From: Hamadaea sp.
GTDB taxonomy: Bacteria; Actinomycetota; Actinomycetes; Mycobacteriales; Micromonosporaceae
Assembly: GCF_013362815.1 (NCBI RefSeq)
Contig: NZ_JABFVK010000058.1
Span: 27,111 to 91,110, forward strand
Direction of reading: 5' to 3'
Length of the DNA: 64,000 nt
The notes under the pieces were generated by a model, which searched no databases, was not told where the DNA came from, and was given only the letters and a program-made list of their open reading frames with translations. The translations under genes and the position numbers were made by a program. Numbering within the stretch: the first letter of the stretch is position 1; every line of letters begins with the position of its first letter. Below, piece by piece: positions 15,175 through 23,641 of the stretch.

Positions 15175-16023
15175 GTGCCTGAAGGTCATACGATTCACCG
15201 GCTCGCCGCCCGGCACGCGGAGTTGTTCGGCGGGCGGCCGGTGCGGGTGAGCAGTCCGCAGGGACGGTTCGCGGCGGGTGCGGAGCTGATCTCGGGGGGC
15301 GTGCTGCGCCGGACCGAGGCGTACGGTAAGCATCTGCTGCACCACTATGACGATCAAGGCGACGACGATCGCGGCGTCGGGCACACCTTGCATGTGCATC
15401 TCGGCTTGTACGGCGTCTTCACCGACGGTTCCGGCACCGCGCCGGAGCCGGTGGGCCAGGTACGCCTCCGGCTCGAGTCGGCGGAGCACTGGCTGGACCT
15501 GCGCGGACCGGCCGCGTGTGAGCTGCTCGATCCGCCCGAGGTCGAGGCGCTGAAGAAGCGGCTGGGCGCCGACCCGCTGCGCGACGACGCCGACCCGGAG
15601 GCGGCGTACGCCCGCATCCGGCGGAGCTCGACGGCGATCGCGGCGCTGCTGATGGACCAGAAGACCGTGGCCGGCTGCGGTCTCGTGTACGCCTGCGAGG
15701 TGCTCTTCCGCGCCGGAATCGAGCCCACCCGCCCCGGTACGCAGATCACCCCGCACGAGTGGGCCGGGCTCTGGAAGGATCTTCAGGAGCTCATGCGGGA
15801 AGGCGTCCGCCGGGGCCGGATCGACACAGTTCATGCCACTCATCTGCCCGAGGCGATGGGCCGCGCGCCGCGTGTCGACCGCCACGGTGGCGAGGTCTAC
15901 GTCTATCGTCGGGCAGGTCAGCCCTGCTTGCTGTGCGGCACCGAGGTACGCCGCGGGACGCTCGCCGCGCGCAACTCCTACTGGTGTCCGCGCTGCCAGG
16001 TGGGAACCGCCGCCGGGTCTTGA
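15175..16023 (+). CDS. nei1: Nei1-type Fpg/Nei family DNA glycosylase
   Basis: A protein of 282 residues. After removal of Met, Pro2-Glu3 (PEGHTIHRLA) form the catalytic N-terminus. Lys in GKHLLHHY matches the beta-turn lysine, and the C-terminal zinc finger is complete (CLLC, 16 residues, CPRC), with Arg in AARNSYWC. The layout follows mycobacterial Nei1, which removes oxidised bases by beta,delta-elimination. Odd point: the H2TH segment reads AGCGLVYACEVLF, with Leu where nearly all Fpg/Nei enzymes have Asn (GxGNxYxxE). The start is GTG 15175, and TAGCGT ends 6 nt before it, suggesting a leaderless start. Confidence 0.88.
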   Translation: MPEGHTIHRLAARHAELFGGRPVRVSSPQGRFAAGAELISGGVLRRTEAYGKHLLHHYDDQGDDDRGVGHTLHVHLGLYGVFTDGSGTAPEPVGQVRLRLESAEHWLDLRGPAACELLDPPEVEALKKRLGADPLRDDADPEAAYARIRRSSTAIAALLMDQKTVAGCGLVYACEVLFRAGIEPTRPGTQITPHEWAGLWKDLQELMREGVRRGRIDTVHATHLPEAMGRAPRVDRHGGEVYVYRRAGQPCLLCGTEVRRGTLAARNSYWCPRCQVGTAAGS

Positions 16024-16036
16024 CCGTCCCAGGCTC

Positions 16037-16903
16037 ATGAACGGAACTCGCTTGCTCCTTCCGCTGCTCGCGGCCGTGCTCGTAGCGGGCACCGGCTGCG
16101 CGAAGGCCGACCTCGGCGCGCCCGGTGACACCGGCTCCACGGGGTCCTACGCCGCTGACGCGGCCGTCGTCCAGGTCTCCTACCTCGGTGGCTTCGTCTC
16201 GCCCGACATGCTCGTCACCCGCCTGCCGCTGGTCAGCGTGTACGGCGACGGCCGGGTCGTGACCGAGGGTCCGGTGATCGCGATCTATCCCGGACCGGCT
16301 CTGCCGAACGTCCAGGTGGCGCAGATCTCGGTGGCCGATGTGGACAAGCTCGTCCAGCTCGGCGTCGACGCGGGGGTCGGCGCGAACGTCGATTACGGCC
16401 GGCCGGGGATCACCGACGTGCCGGACACGAAGTTCGCGGTGCTCACGCCGTCCGGGATCAAGACGAGTCAGGTGTACGCCCTCGGCGAGGCCGACGGCCA
16501 CGGTCTGACCGATCCGCAGATCGCGGCGCGAGCGAAGCTCAAGGCGTACCTGGGTCAGCTGACCGACCTGCCGAAGACGCTCGGCAAGGACGCGGTCTCG
16601 GAGTCCAAGCCGTTCGAGCCGAAGGCGCTCGCCGCCGTGTCCCGCCCGTGGATCGCCGACGCCAGCGGGGTCGGCCAGCAGCCCGAGGTGGCCTGGCCCG
16701 GTCCGGCGCTGCCGGGCGAGCCGGTGCGGCCCGGTTTCGACCTGGGCTGCGTGACCGTCACGGGTGACCAGCTGACCGCGACGCTCGCCGCCGCCCGGAA
16801 GGCGAACACTGCCACGCCGTGGACGTCGGAGGGCAAGCGCTGGTCGGTCGCCTTCCGGCCACTGCTGCCGGACGAGGCCGGCTGCGCCGATCTCAAGGGT
16901 TGA
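16037..16903 (+). CDS. Secreted lipoprotein of unknown function
   Basis: A protein of 288 residues. The signal peptide ends in a lipobox, LVAGTGC (Cys21), so it should be anchored to the membrane exterior. The rest (about 40-285) is a soluble domain with no recognised family; notable segments are VSVYGDGRVVTEGPVIAIYP and a C-terminal Cys pair (LGCVTVTGDQ and EAGCADLKG) that could form a disulfide. The start ATG 16037 is 13 bp after the nei1-type stop, so cotranscription is likely, although a functional link is not evident. Confidence 0.75.
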   Translation: MNGTRLLLPLLAAVLVAGTGCAKADLGAPGDTGSTGSYAADAAVVQVSYLGGFVSPDMLVTRLPLVSVYGDGRVVTEGPVIAIYPGPALPNVQVAQISVADVDKLVQLGVDAGVGANVDYGRPGITDVPDTKFAVLTPSGIKTSQVYALGEADGHGLTDPQIAARAKLKAYLGQLTDLPKTLGKDAVSESKPFEPKALAAVSRPWIADASGVGQQPEVAWPGPALPGEPVRPGFDLGCVTVTGDQLTATLAAARKANTATPWTSEGKRWSVAFRPLLPDEAGCADLKG

Positions 16904-16973
16904 TCTTCACGACTGAGCCGATCTTCGGCATGAGGCGGGAGTAGGCCGGGCCCGGCCGGGGTAGTTGGGCGGA

Positions 16974-18500
16974 ATGACCGTCATGCCCGGCCGGGCCGAG
17001 TCGTACTGGATGGCTTCCACCGAGGCGACCGGCTACCCGGCGCTCAGCGAAGACATCCAGGTCGACGTCGCCGTGGTGGGGGCCGGCGTCGTCGGCGTCA
17101 GTACCGCGTGGGAGCTGGCCAAAGCCGGTCGCTCGGTGGCGCTGCTGGAGGCCGACCGCATCGTCGCGAACACCACCGGTTACACCACCGCCAAACTGAC
17201 CTCTCTGCATACGCTGATCTATAGCCGGCTCACCGCTGACCTGGGTTCCGAAGCGGCACGCCTGTACGCGTCGTCGCAGCAGGACGCGATCGAGCACGTC
17301 CGCGACGTGGTCGGACAACTGGGGATCGACTGCGACCTGGAGACACGGCCCGCGTACACCTATGTGACCTCGGAGGACGGGGTCGACGCGGTCCGGGCGG
17401 AAGCCGAGCTGGCGCTCGACGCCGGGCTGCCGGCTCAGTTCGTCACCGCCAGCACGCTGCCGTTCCCGATCGCGGGCGCGGTGCGGGTGGACGGGCAAGC
17501 CCAGTTCCATCCCCGCAAATACCTGCTCCGGCTCGCCGCCGACCTCGTCGCCAGCGGCGGGCAGATCTTTGAGCGTACCCGTGTGATGGGCGTGGAGGAG
17601 CGTGACACCTGCCGGGTGACCACGGAGACCGGCCACACCGTGACCGCGCGTGACGTGGTCGTGGCCACCCACTACCCGGTGTTCGACCGCGGACTGCTGG
17701 TGACGCGCCTGATTCCGCAGCGTGAGCTGGTCGTGGCCGGGGTGATCGCGGAGAGTGACGATCCCGCGGGCATGTTCATCACGCAGGAGGACGACACCCG
17801 TTCGGTACGCACGGCACCGCTGGGCGGCGGGCGCCGGTTGGTGATCGTGACGGGCGAGAAGTTCGCACTGGGCAGCTCGGGCGTCACCGATCGGCTGTGG
17901 AAACTGGTCGGCTGGACGCGCCGGACCTTCGATGTGGAAGACATCACCTATCACTGGGCGGCGCAGGACAACACGAGCACCGACGGCGTGCCGTTCGTCG
18001 GGCCGCTGCATCTCGGCGCGGCGCACACCTGGGTCGCGGGCGGGTTCGGCGGCTGGGGGATGAGCAACGGCGTGATGGCGTCCCGGTTGCTCACGGCCCT
18101 CATCACGGGTGTCACGCCGCCGCCGTGGGCGGAGTTCTACACACCGAAGCGCGTGCACCTCCTCGCCGAAGCGCCCGCATTCGTCAAGAACAGCGCGTAT
18201 GTGGCGAAGGAATTCGTGGCCGGCCGGTTCCGACCGTCTCATGTGGACGGTGTGGACGACGTCGCTCCCGGGCAGGGCGCGGTGCTGCGCGTACACGGTC
18301 AACGGTGCGCCGTCTATCGCGACGACGACGGGAAGGTGCACGCCGTCTCCGCCACCTGTACGCACCTCGGCTGCACCGTCGGCTTCAACGACGCCGAGCG
18401 TACGTGGGACTGCCCTTGTCACGGGTCCCGGTTCGATGTGGACGGCAACGTTCTGCACGGTCCCGCTGGGAGCTCGCTGGAGTCTCGCGACGTTTCCTGA
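16974..18500 (+). CDS. FAD-dependent oxidoreductase with C-terminal Rieske domain
   Basis: A protein of 508 residues. Residues about 18-400 are a DAO-type FAD oxidoreductase: VAVVGAGVVGVSTAWELAKAG is the dinucleotide-binding loop, and FVGPLHLGAAHTWVAGGFGG lies at the FAD-binding end. Residues about 425-505 are a Rieske [2Fe-2S] domain with CTHLGC near 461 and CPCHGSRF near 479, all four ligands present. Proteins of this layout are related to gamma-glutamylputrescine oxidase-like enzymes, but the substrate is unproven. A second ATG at 16983 is possible. It is convergent with the MFS gene, with a strong hairpin between them. Confidence 0.9.
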   Translation: MTVMPGRAESYWMASTEATGYPALSEDIQVDVAVVGAGVVGVSTAWELAKAGRSVALLEADRIVANTTGYTTAKLTSLHTLIYSRLTADLGSEAARLYASSQQDAIEHVRDVVGQLGIDCDLETRPAYTYVTSEDGVDAVRAEAELALDAGLPAQFVTASTLPFPIAGAVRVDGQAQFHPRKYLLRLAADLVASGGQIFERTRVMGVEERDTCRVTTETGHTVTARDVVVATHYPVFDRGLLVTRLIPQRELVVAGVIAESDDPAGMFITQEDDTRSVRTAPLGGGRRLVIVTGEKFALGSSGVTDRLWKLVGWTRRTFDVEDITYHWAAQDNTSTDGVPFVGPLHLGAAHTWVAGGFGGWGMSNGVMASRLLTALITGVTPPPWAEFYTPKRVHLLAEAPAFVKNSAYVAKEFVAGRFRPSHVDGVDDVAPGQGAVLRVHGQRCAVYRDDDGKVHAVSATCTHLGCTVGFNDAERTWDCPCHGSRFDVDGNVLHGPAGSSLESRDVS

Positions 18501-18521
18501 CTCTCCCGGCTTTCGATCGGC

Positions 18522-18624
18522 TGCACATCACGGTTACGCATGCTTCCGACCGCCCCGGTGGGGTGCAGATCACGGTTACGCAGGCTTCCGACCGCACTTT
18601 TTGCCTGCGTAACCGTGATCTGCA
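18522..18624. repeat. Two direct and one inverted copy of a 21-22 bp unit; bidirectional terminator candidate
   Basis: Unit GCAGATCACGGTTACGCAGG occurs at 18565-18585 and, with two changes, at 18523-18543. A perfect inverted 22-bp partner lies at 18603-18624. The second copy and the inverted copy form a hairpin with a 17-nt loop. It sits between convergent genes (FAD/Rieske and MFS), where it could end both transcripts. GCTTCCGACCGC follows both direct copies, so the duplication covers about 31 bp. Confidence 0.75.
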
Positions 18625-18642
18625 GCTAACGTCCGCCCTGCG

Positions 18643-19842
18643 CTACGCGGCGGCGAGCCGAACCCTAAGCGCCGGCATCAGCCGAACGAGAGCGACAGCG
18701 CCGAGCATCCCGGTGAGCGCAGAGGTCCACCACACCGCAGCCGGCCCGACGGTGGCGAAGAGGAACGTGGTGAGGACCGGGGCGGCGAGCCGCCCGAGCG
18801 AGCCGGCCCAGATCATCGCGCCCTGGTAGCGACCCTGAGCGTGAGCCGGGGCGAGGTCGGCGGCGATGCCGCCGGACACGATGCCCGCGGTGACTTCCCC
18901 GACCGACCAGATCACGGCGCTCAGGGCGTACGCCGTCGGAGTGTGAGCGAGCCCGGTGGTGCCGATGCCGACCCCGACGACGACCCAGGACCAACCCATC
19001 ACGTGCAGCCGCCCGAAGCGTGCGAGTCGCGGATACAACACCGGTTGCAGCACTACGACGAGGACCGCGTTGACGACCGCGACTACACCGAACACCGCCG
19101 GGCTCAAGCCGTCCAGCCGGATCGACAGCGGGATGGCGTACTCGGTGAGGCTGTAGACGATCTCCTGGGCCAGGGAGAGCCCGATGAAGATCACCATGAG
19201 CCGGTCGGCCAGCAGTACGCCATAGCCGCCGCGTTCACTGGTGCGCCTGGCGGCGGCGACCCGCGGCAGCAGCGTAGCGGCGATCACGGCGAAGACAAGG
19301 CAGGTGACCGCGTCGATGGCGAACAGGAGGGCGTACCCGTGGGCCGCCAGGAACCCGGCCATCGTGGCCGCGCCCGCCGTCCCGATGTTGAAGACCCAAT
19401 GCATCAGGCTGAACGCCCGCGTACGCCGTTCGCCCTGCACCGAGCCGGCGACGAGAGCGTTGGCGGCCGGCGGATACAGCTTGCCGGTGAGCCCGACGAG
19501 CACGGCAGCCGCGGTCATCAGGGCGATCGTCGGCGCGACGTAAAGTGCGCCGAGCGCTGCCGGAGCTGCCACGAGCCCCAGGATCAGGGCTGAACGTGGT
19601 CCGATCCGGTCCGCGAGCCAGCCGCCCGCCACCGAACCGGCAGCGCCGCCGAGCCCGAGAGCGATCACGATGGTGCCGGTGGCGGCGGTCGAAACGCCCT
19701 TCGAGCCCAGGAAGAAGACGAGGAAGGGCACCACCATAGTGCCGATCCGGTTGGCGAGCGTACCGGCGGCGACGATCCAGAATGTGCGGGGCAGATCGCC
19801 GAACAGGCTGGTGCGGGGGGCGGGGATGGTGCTGGTTGCCAT
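18643..19842 (-). CDS. Major facilitator superfamily exporter
   Basis: A protein of 399 residues with about 12 membrane helices. The loop after helix 2 (GGWLADRIGPRSALILG) is the MFS A-motif. The protein resembles drug/proton antiporters such as MdtH-type carriers. ATG 19842 was preferred over an upstream start 60 codons earlier because that extension lacks hydrophobic helices and overlaps the divergent regulator. The divergent ArsR-type regulator starts 69 bp away, so the pair is probably a regulated export unit. The substrate is unknown. Confidence 0.88.
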   Translation of the reverse strand: MATSTIPAPRTSLFGDLPRTFWIVAAGTLANRIGTMVVPFLVFFLGSKGVSTAATGTIVIALGLGGAAGSVAGGWLADRIGPRSALILGLVAAPAALGALYVAPTIALMTAAAVLVGLTGKLYPPAANALVAGSVQGERRTRAFSLMHWVFNIGTAGAATMAGFLAAHGYALLFAIDAVTCLVFAVIAATLLPRVAAARRTSERGGYGVLLADRLMVIFIGLSLAQEIVYSLTEYAIPLSIRLDGLSPAVFGVVAVVNAVLVVVLQPVLYPRLARFGRLHVMGWSWVVVGVGIGTTGLAHTPTAYALSAVIWSVGEVTAGIVSGGIAADLAPAHAQGRYQGAMIWAGSLGRLAAPVLTTFLFATVGPAAVWWTSALTGMLGAVALVRLMPALRVRLAAA

Positions 19843-19911
19843 GATCGTAGCCTCGGGCCATCCGCCGGGCTGGAGTACTGTTTTAGTCCGAGCTGAATGT
19901 TGGAGGTCGTG
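19843..19911. promoter_or_regulatory. Shared divergent promoter region of MFS and ArsR-type genes
   Basis: A 69-bp gap separates the two starts. It contains AGTACT and TTTTAGTCCGAGCTGAA, the only AT-richer patch, and GGAGG just before the plus-strand GTG 19912. An operator for the regulator is expected here by position; no clear long palindrome is visible. Confidence 0.4.
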
Positions 19912-20889
19912 GTGCTCACGCTGGAGTTCTCCGCCGGGGACGTGGCCCGGATTCGGTTCGCGCTGTCCTGCCTCTGGGAGGCCGCGTCGAGCTACCACGT
20001 GCTCCAGGCCCCGGAGAACCATGTCGTGCAGCGCCCGTGGGTCGCCCGGGTCCAGCCGCGCGTACAGGCGGCGGGTCTAGGTCCCGGCAGCTTGCTGTCC
20101 GCTCTCATTCCGCCCGGTCCGCGCTACATGCCCGATTTTCTGACCCCACCCTCGGCCACGCTCGCCCCGAGCATCGCGGAGGAGGTCCAGGTCCTTCTCG
20201 CCACGCCTCATGATGTCGTACGCACAGAGCTCGACCTGGTTGAGTGGCCCCGCAACGCAGCAGCCCAGGCCCTGTACGACGACCCGGCGACGGGGCTGCG
20301 GCGGCTGGCCGACGAGATCACGGCGTACTGGGACATCGCGCTCGCCGAGCACTGGCCGCGGATGAAGGCGCTCTTGGAAGCGGAGGTCTTCCACCAGGCC
20401 CGGCTGCTCGCCCAGGAGGGCGCCGCCGGTCTGCTCAACGGACTGCACGATGCCATCGGCTGGCAGGACGACACGTTGTCGGTCGCCCACAAGATGTGCG
20501 GGGGCGAGATCCCGTTGACCGGCAACGGATTGCTCATCGTCCCGGCCGTGTTCGTCTGGCCCGCGGTGCGTACCGTCACGTCGGCCGAGAACCCGCAGTT
20601 GGCGTACCCGGCGCGGGGGATCGCAACGCTCTGGGAGAGCGCCGCCGCCGCACCAGCCGCGCTCGCGGCAGTCCTCGGCCGCAGCCGCGCGCAGCTCCTC
20701 GTCGAACTGGCCGCGCCACTGTCCACAACAGACCTAGCTCGCCGGACGGGAATGTCGGCCGGCGGAGTCTCCCAGCATCTGACGGCGCTGCGGGCCGCCG
20801 GTCTCATCACCGCACACCGAGCCGGCCACGCCGTTCTGAACATGCGTACGCCCGCCGCCGACACGCTGCTGGCGGCGGGCGTCGCCTGA
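19912..20889 (+). CDS. ArsR-type regulator with DUF5937-like N-terminal domain
   Basis: A protein of 325 residues. The C-terminal 70 residues form a winged helix (LSTTDLARRTGMSAGGVSQH, then LTALRAAGLITAHRAGHAVL), the ArsR pattern. The N-terminal 240 residues (LEFSAGDVARIRFALSCLW, later AYWDIALAEHWPRMKALLE) match the actinobacterial DUF5937 layout. GTG 19912 was chosen because GGAGG precedes it, but the ATG 15 nt upstream is possible. It probably represses the divergent MFS gene. The stop is 2 bp from the stop of the convergent WXG100-like gene. Confidence 0.82.
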   Translation: MLTLEFSAGDVARIRFALSCLWEAASSYHVLQAPENHVVQRPWVARVQPRVQAAGLGPGSLLSALIPPGPRYMPDFLTPPSATLAPSIAEEVQVLLATPHDVVRTELDLVEWPRNAAAQALYDDPATGLRRLADEITAYWDIALAEHWPRMKALLEAEVFHQARLLAQEGAAGLLNGLHDAIGWQDDTLSVAHKMCGGEIPLTGNGLLIVPAVFVWPAVRTVTSAENPQLAYPARGIATLWESAAAAPAALAAVLGRSRAQLLVELAAPLSTTDLARRTGMSAGGVSQHLTALRAAGLITAHRAGHAVLNMRTPAADTLLAAGVA

Positions 20890-20891
20890 CG

Positions 20892-21878
20892 TCATGGATG
20901 AGGCTGGGCCACGAGTAGCGGATCGTGGGATGCCGCGACGGCGAGGCTGTCGGGCATGACACTGGAGATCACCCGGAACTGTTCCGGATCGAACGACTCG
21001 TACGCGGCCCGCGGCGGCTGGGGGACGAAGTCCGGCTCGGTGAGGACCGACAGCGCCTTGCGAAAACCCCGGGCGATCGCCTTTCCTTGTTTCCGGACGT
21101 CCGTTCTCGCTCTTTCCAGCTGCCTGAGCAGCTCGTCGACGATCTCGTCCGGGCTTGACCCGGAGACCGTCAGCGCTTTGTCCGCCGCCATCAGGCCGAC
21201 AACGGCATCCTTGGCGCTGGTGATGATGGCGCTTTCGATGACGACTTCGGCGGAGGCTTCGGCGGCAGCCGTGCCGGCCGCGGCCACCGCCGGTGCGGCG
21301 ATGCCGGCCGTCAGCATGGTCGCCGCGACGCCGGCCACGACTCCGGCGGCGATGAGATTCGCGTCGTGCTGAGCCTGTTCCTTGGTACGCCAATAGGCCT
21401 TGAGTGTGTCGATGGTCGCGTCGGCGATGCTGATCGCGTCTTGGCGCGCCTTCGCGATCAAGTCGACGTAGGCGGCGTACAGCGCACCCACCTGCTCGAG
21501 GACTGACTGATGCACGGTGGCCGACCACCATACGGCGTCGAGATGGCGTTTGAAGGCGTTCGCCGCGGTGCCCTCCCAAGCGGTGAGCCGGCCGCTGATC
21601 TTGGCGAAGTAGAGCGTCTGCGCCTCGTACAGCTCTCTGCCGGCCTTCACCAGATCGCTGCTGACGTCAGCGGCGTCCTCCGGATTGGCCGTGTTGAAGT
21701 AGTACTCGAAGGCCTCCCAGACTTCGGCCGGGTCCCGGTGGGGCATCTTGATGAAGCGGGCTTCGGCGAGGTCGTCGCCGTCGCGCAGCTCCTCGTCGTC
21801 CTCGTCATAGGCGAGACCGGCCCAAGCGATCTGGACGAGTTCGTAGACCTTTCGCGACAGCTCATCATGGAAACTCAT
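20892..21878 (-). CDS. Large WXG100-like (type VII secretion) protein
   Basis: A protein of 328 residues. The helical region about 60-160 contains LTAWEGTAANAFKRHLDAVW, a W-E-G turn like the WxG of ESX substrates. It is followed by an Ala/Gly/Val-rich stretch (about 175-215), probably membrane-associating, and a charged C-terminal region with no recognised toxin motif. LXG/WXG proteins of this kind are secreted by ESX systems and often carry toxin domains. The start overlaps the preceding small gene's stop as ATGA, so the two are translationally coupled. No ESX core genes are in the window. Confidence 0.65.
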   Translation of the reverse strand: MSFHDELSRKVYELVQIAWAGLAYDEDDEELRDGDDLAEARFIKMPHRDPAEVWEAFEYYFNTANPEDAADVSSDLVKAGRELYEAQTLYFAKISGRLTAWEGTAANAFKRHLDAVWWSATVHQSVLEQVGALYAAYVDLIAKARQDAISIADATIDTLKAYWRTKEQAQHDANLIAAGVVAGVAATMLTAGIAAPAVAAAGTAAAEASAEVVIESAIITSAKDAVVGLMAADKALTVSGSSPDEIVDELLRQLERARTDVRKQGKAIARGFRKALSVLTEPDFVPQPPRAAYESFDPEQFRVISSVMPDSLAVAASHDPLLVAQPHP

Positions 21879-22354
21879 GAGTCCGGCTCCCAGGGAAGAA
21901 AGCGATCGTGTGCGACCGCGTCATGGACGGCCTCGTCGCTCAATTCGTCGGCGGTACGCCGATCGCGGCTGCCGAAACTCTCCTCGGCCAGCTCGCGCTG
22001 CCGGCCGATCCGAGTCTCCTCGGCCGCACGGCCGCGCGCCTGATCCGTGAGCCCCTGCAGATTTGCCGCCTGGCTCTGATCGGCTCCGCCGTAGCGGGAG
22101 TGCACAGTGCGCAACGCCTGCGCGGTGGCCTCGATCACCTCGGCGAGCTGTCGCAACGAATGGCGCAAACCATCGTCCCGCAACGCCTCCCAGGCTTGGT
22201 CGGGTTCGATGAACAGCCGCCTGTTGCGTAATCCATCGCAGCCCGCGACCAGAAGCTCGGCCCGGCCGACTTGATCGGAGGCGGGCGGTAGCTGGTAGTA
22301 CGCGACCTCGGCCAGGTTGCCGAGTTCGACCTGAAACTGATCCATTGACATCAT
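21875..22354 (-). CDS. Small ESX-associated helical protein
   Basis: A protein of 159 residues from ATG 22354; ATGs at 22351 and 22345 are alternatives, and none has a strong ribosome binding site. Residues 65-105 (HSLRQLAEVIEATAQALRTV, then HSRYGGADQSQAANL) have the appearance of the ESX-partner helices seen upstream of larger WXG proteins in actinomycetes. The rest is charged and rich in Arg and Glu. It is the first gene of the two-gene unit and likely acts as the partner or chaperone of the larger protein. Confidence 0.6.
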   Translation of the reverse strand: MMSMDQFQVELGNLAEVAYYQLPPASDQVGRAELLVAGCDGLRNRRLFIEPDQAWEALRDDGLRHSLRQLAEVIEATAQALRTVHSRYGGADQSQAANLQGLTDQARGRAAEETRIGRQRELAEESFGSRDRRTADELSDEAVHDAVAHDRFLPWEPDS

Positions 22355-22430
22355 CCGATTGTCACATCGGACGCCGCCGTGGCATGTGCCAACGGTGGCG
22401 TCCGATGCGGTGGATCGACGCCGTTGCCGC

Positions 22431-22862
22431 TCAGTCGCAGTGGGCGAACCCGGTGCCGGGCAGCCGATCGTGGTAGATCTCCTGCTCGGCGGCGGTGAAC
22501 CCGGCGACTTCCACGCTGACGCAGTGATCGCCGTTGACCGCGGCGACGGCCTGATAGCGATACTGGTCCCAGTCGTTACCACACTCGCCGTCAGCGCAGA
22601 TGTCGAGGTGCAGAGTCGTGGGCGCGCCTCGATCCTTCACCTTGACCAGGCGGGCGCAGCTGTCTTTGCCGTCCCAGTAGACATAGGAGCGGGCAGCGAG
22701 TTCGCCATCCCGGGTGTCGTAGTGGCTGAACGAATGAACGAGCCGGCCCGCACAGCCGTACCCGTAGCCGTCCGCAGCTGCGGGATCGGCGTACGCCACC
22801 AGCCCAGCGGCGGACAGGACGGCAGTCGCGGCGATGGCGGCGGTCCTCCGCAAGCGTCGCAT
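22431..22862 (-). CDS. Secreted small cysteine-containing protein
   Basis: A protein of 143 residues. It has a Sec-type signal peptide (Arg-rich start, AATAVLSAAGLVAYA, cleavage near residue 31 after PAAA). The mature part has six Cys (YGYGCAGRL, KDSCARLV, ICADGECGND, DHCVSV, FAHCD), suggesting disulfides. No family is recognised. AGGAGGA lies 6 nt before ATG 22862, so translation is well supported. It is monocistronic, between the WXG-type operon and the lectin. Confidence 0.75.
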   Translation of the reverse strand: MRRLRRTAAIAATAVLSAAGLVAYADPAAADGYGYGCAGRLVHSFSHYDTRDGELAARSYVYWDGKDSCARLVKVKDRGAPTTLHLDICADGECGNDWDQYRYQAVAAVNGDHCVSVEVAGFTAAEQEIYHDRLPGTGFAHCD

Positions 22863-22977
22863 GCAGGTTCCTCCTGATCAGTGGATGATGAGTCGATTGA
22901 TCCTGTCATCCGTTTTCGCGATGATTAGGAGGTTTCGGGAAATTCGCGCTGGGGCTCCTGCTGACCGGCCGCGTCCG

Positions 22978-23538
22978 TCATCTGATCGGCGCTGGCATCT
23001 GGAAGCGCCAGTGCTGTGCTTCGCCGCCGTAGCACGGCCACTGCTGCACGACGGCCCCGGCGGTCGGTGTGTTCCACGGAATTTCGGCGCATTGCTTGGT
23101 CTGAAGATTCTCTAGAGTCCGATAGTCGGTGCCCGACACGAAGTCCATCGACCAGAGCTGTCGCGCCGCCCCCAGACAGTCCCACAGCTGTAGGGCCTGG
23201 CCCGCGTTCGGGCTTCCCCAGGGCACCTCAAGGCACATGGGTTGGCCCGCAGACGAGTTGGCGTTGAGCAGACCGTAATAGGAGACGCCGTCGACGACGA
23301 CCTTATCGATGGGATACCAAAGTTGGGCTGGCCCCGAATCGCAGGGCCACTGCTGGATCCGTGCACCGTTGTCGGTGCTTGCATAGGCCACTTCCAGGCA
23401 GAGCTTGTACCGCGAGTCCTGGCTTTGCAGGAGGTAAGGCGGGGTGAGAGCCGAAGCTGGCGACGCGTGGATGAGACTCGCGATGGCCAAGCCCACGCAC
23501 ACGGTGAGGGCAATCGACATTCGACGAAGGATTCTCAT
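22978..23538 (-). CDS. Secreted ricin-type beta-trefoil lectin
   Basis: A protein of 186 residues: signal peptide (about 1-30, ending ASPASA) and a single beta-trefoil. Three QxW-type repeats are visible (ARIQQWPCDSGPAQLWYPI, AGQALQLWDCLGAARQLWSM and AGAVVQQWPCYGGEAQHWRF), each ending Q-x-W or H-W, and Cys pairs (KLCLEVA/QQWPC, PMCLEVP/LWDC, KQCAEIP/QWPC) are spaced for three disulfides. Such domains bind galactose or other sugars. There is no attached catalytic domain, so it is a stand-alone lectin. I chose ATG 23538; GTG 23544 would add two residues. Confidence 0.9.
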   Translation of the reverse strand: MRILRRMSIALTVCVGLAIASLIHASPASALTPPYLLQSQDSRYKLCLEVAYASTDNGARIQQWPCDSGPAQLWYPIDKVVVDGVSYYGLLNANSSAGQPMCLEVPWGSPNAGQALQLWDCLGAARQLWSMDFVSGTDYRTLENLQTKQCAEIPWNTPTAGAVVQQWPCYGGEAQHWRFQMPAPIR

Positions 23539-23558
23539 GGCCACGCCTTTCGATCATT

Positions 23559-23618
23559 GACGTATAGCGATGGGCACTACTATAAACGTAGTACCGGCGC
23601 GCTATGATCGTAGTAACG
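23559..23618 (-). promoter_or_regulatory. Candidate promoter/operator of the lectin gene
   Basis: Upstream of the lectin, TTTATAGTAG on the minus strand is a -10-like AT patch. TACTACG occurs twice as a direct repeat about 25 bp apart, with an inverted GTAGT next to the second copy. This looks like an operator around the promoter, but no -35 box is clear. Confidence 0.3.
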
Positions 23619-23641
23619 TGCCAATGTTCGGGTGACTGTTC

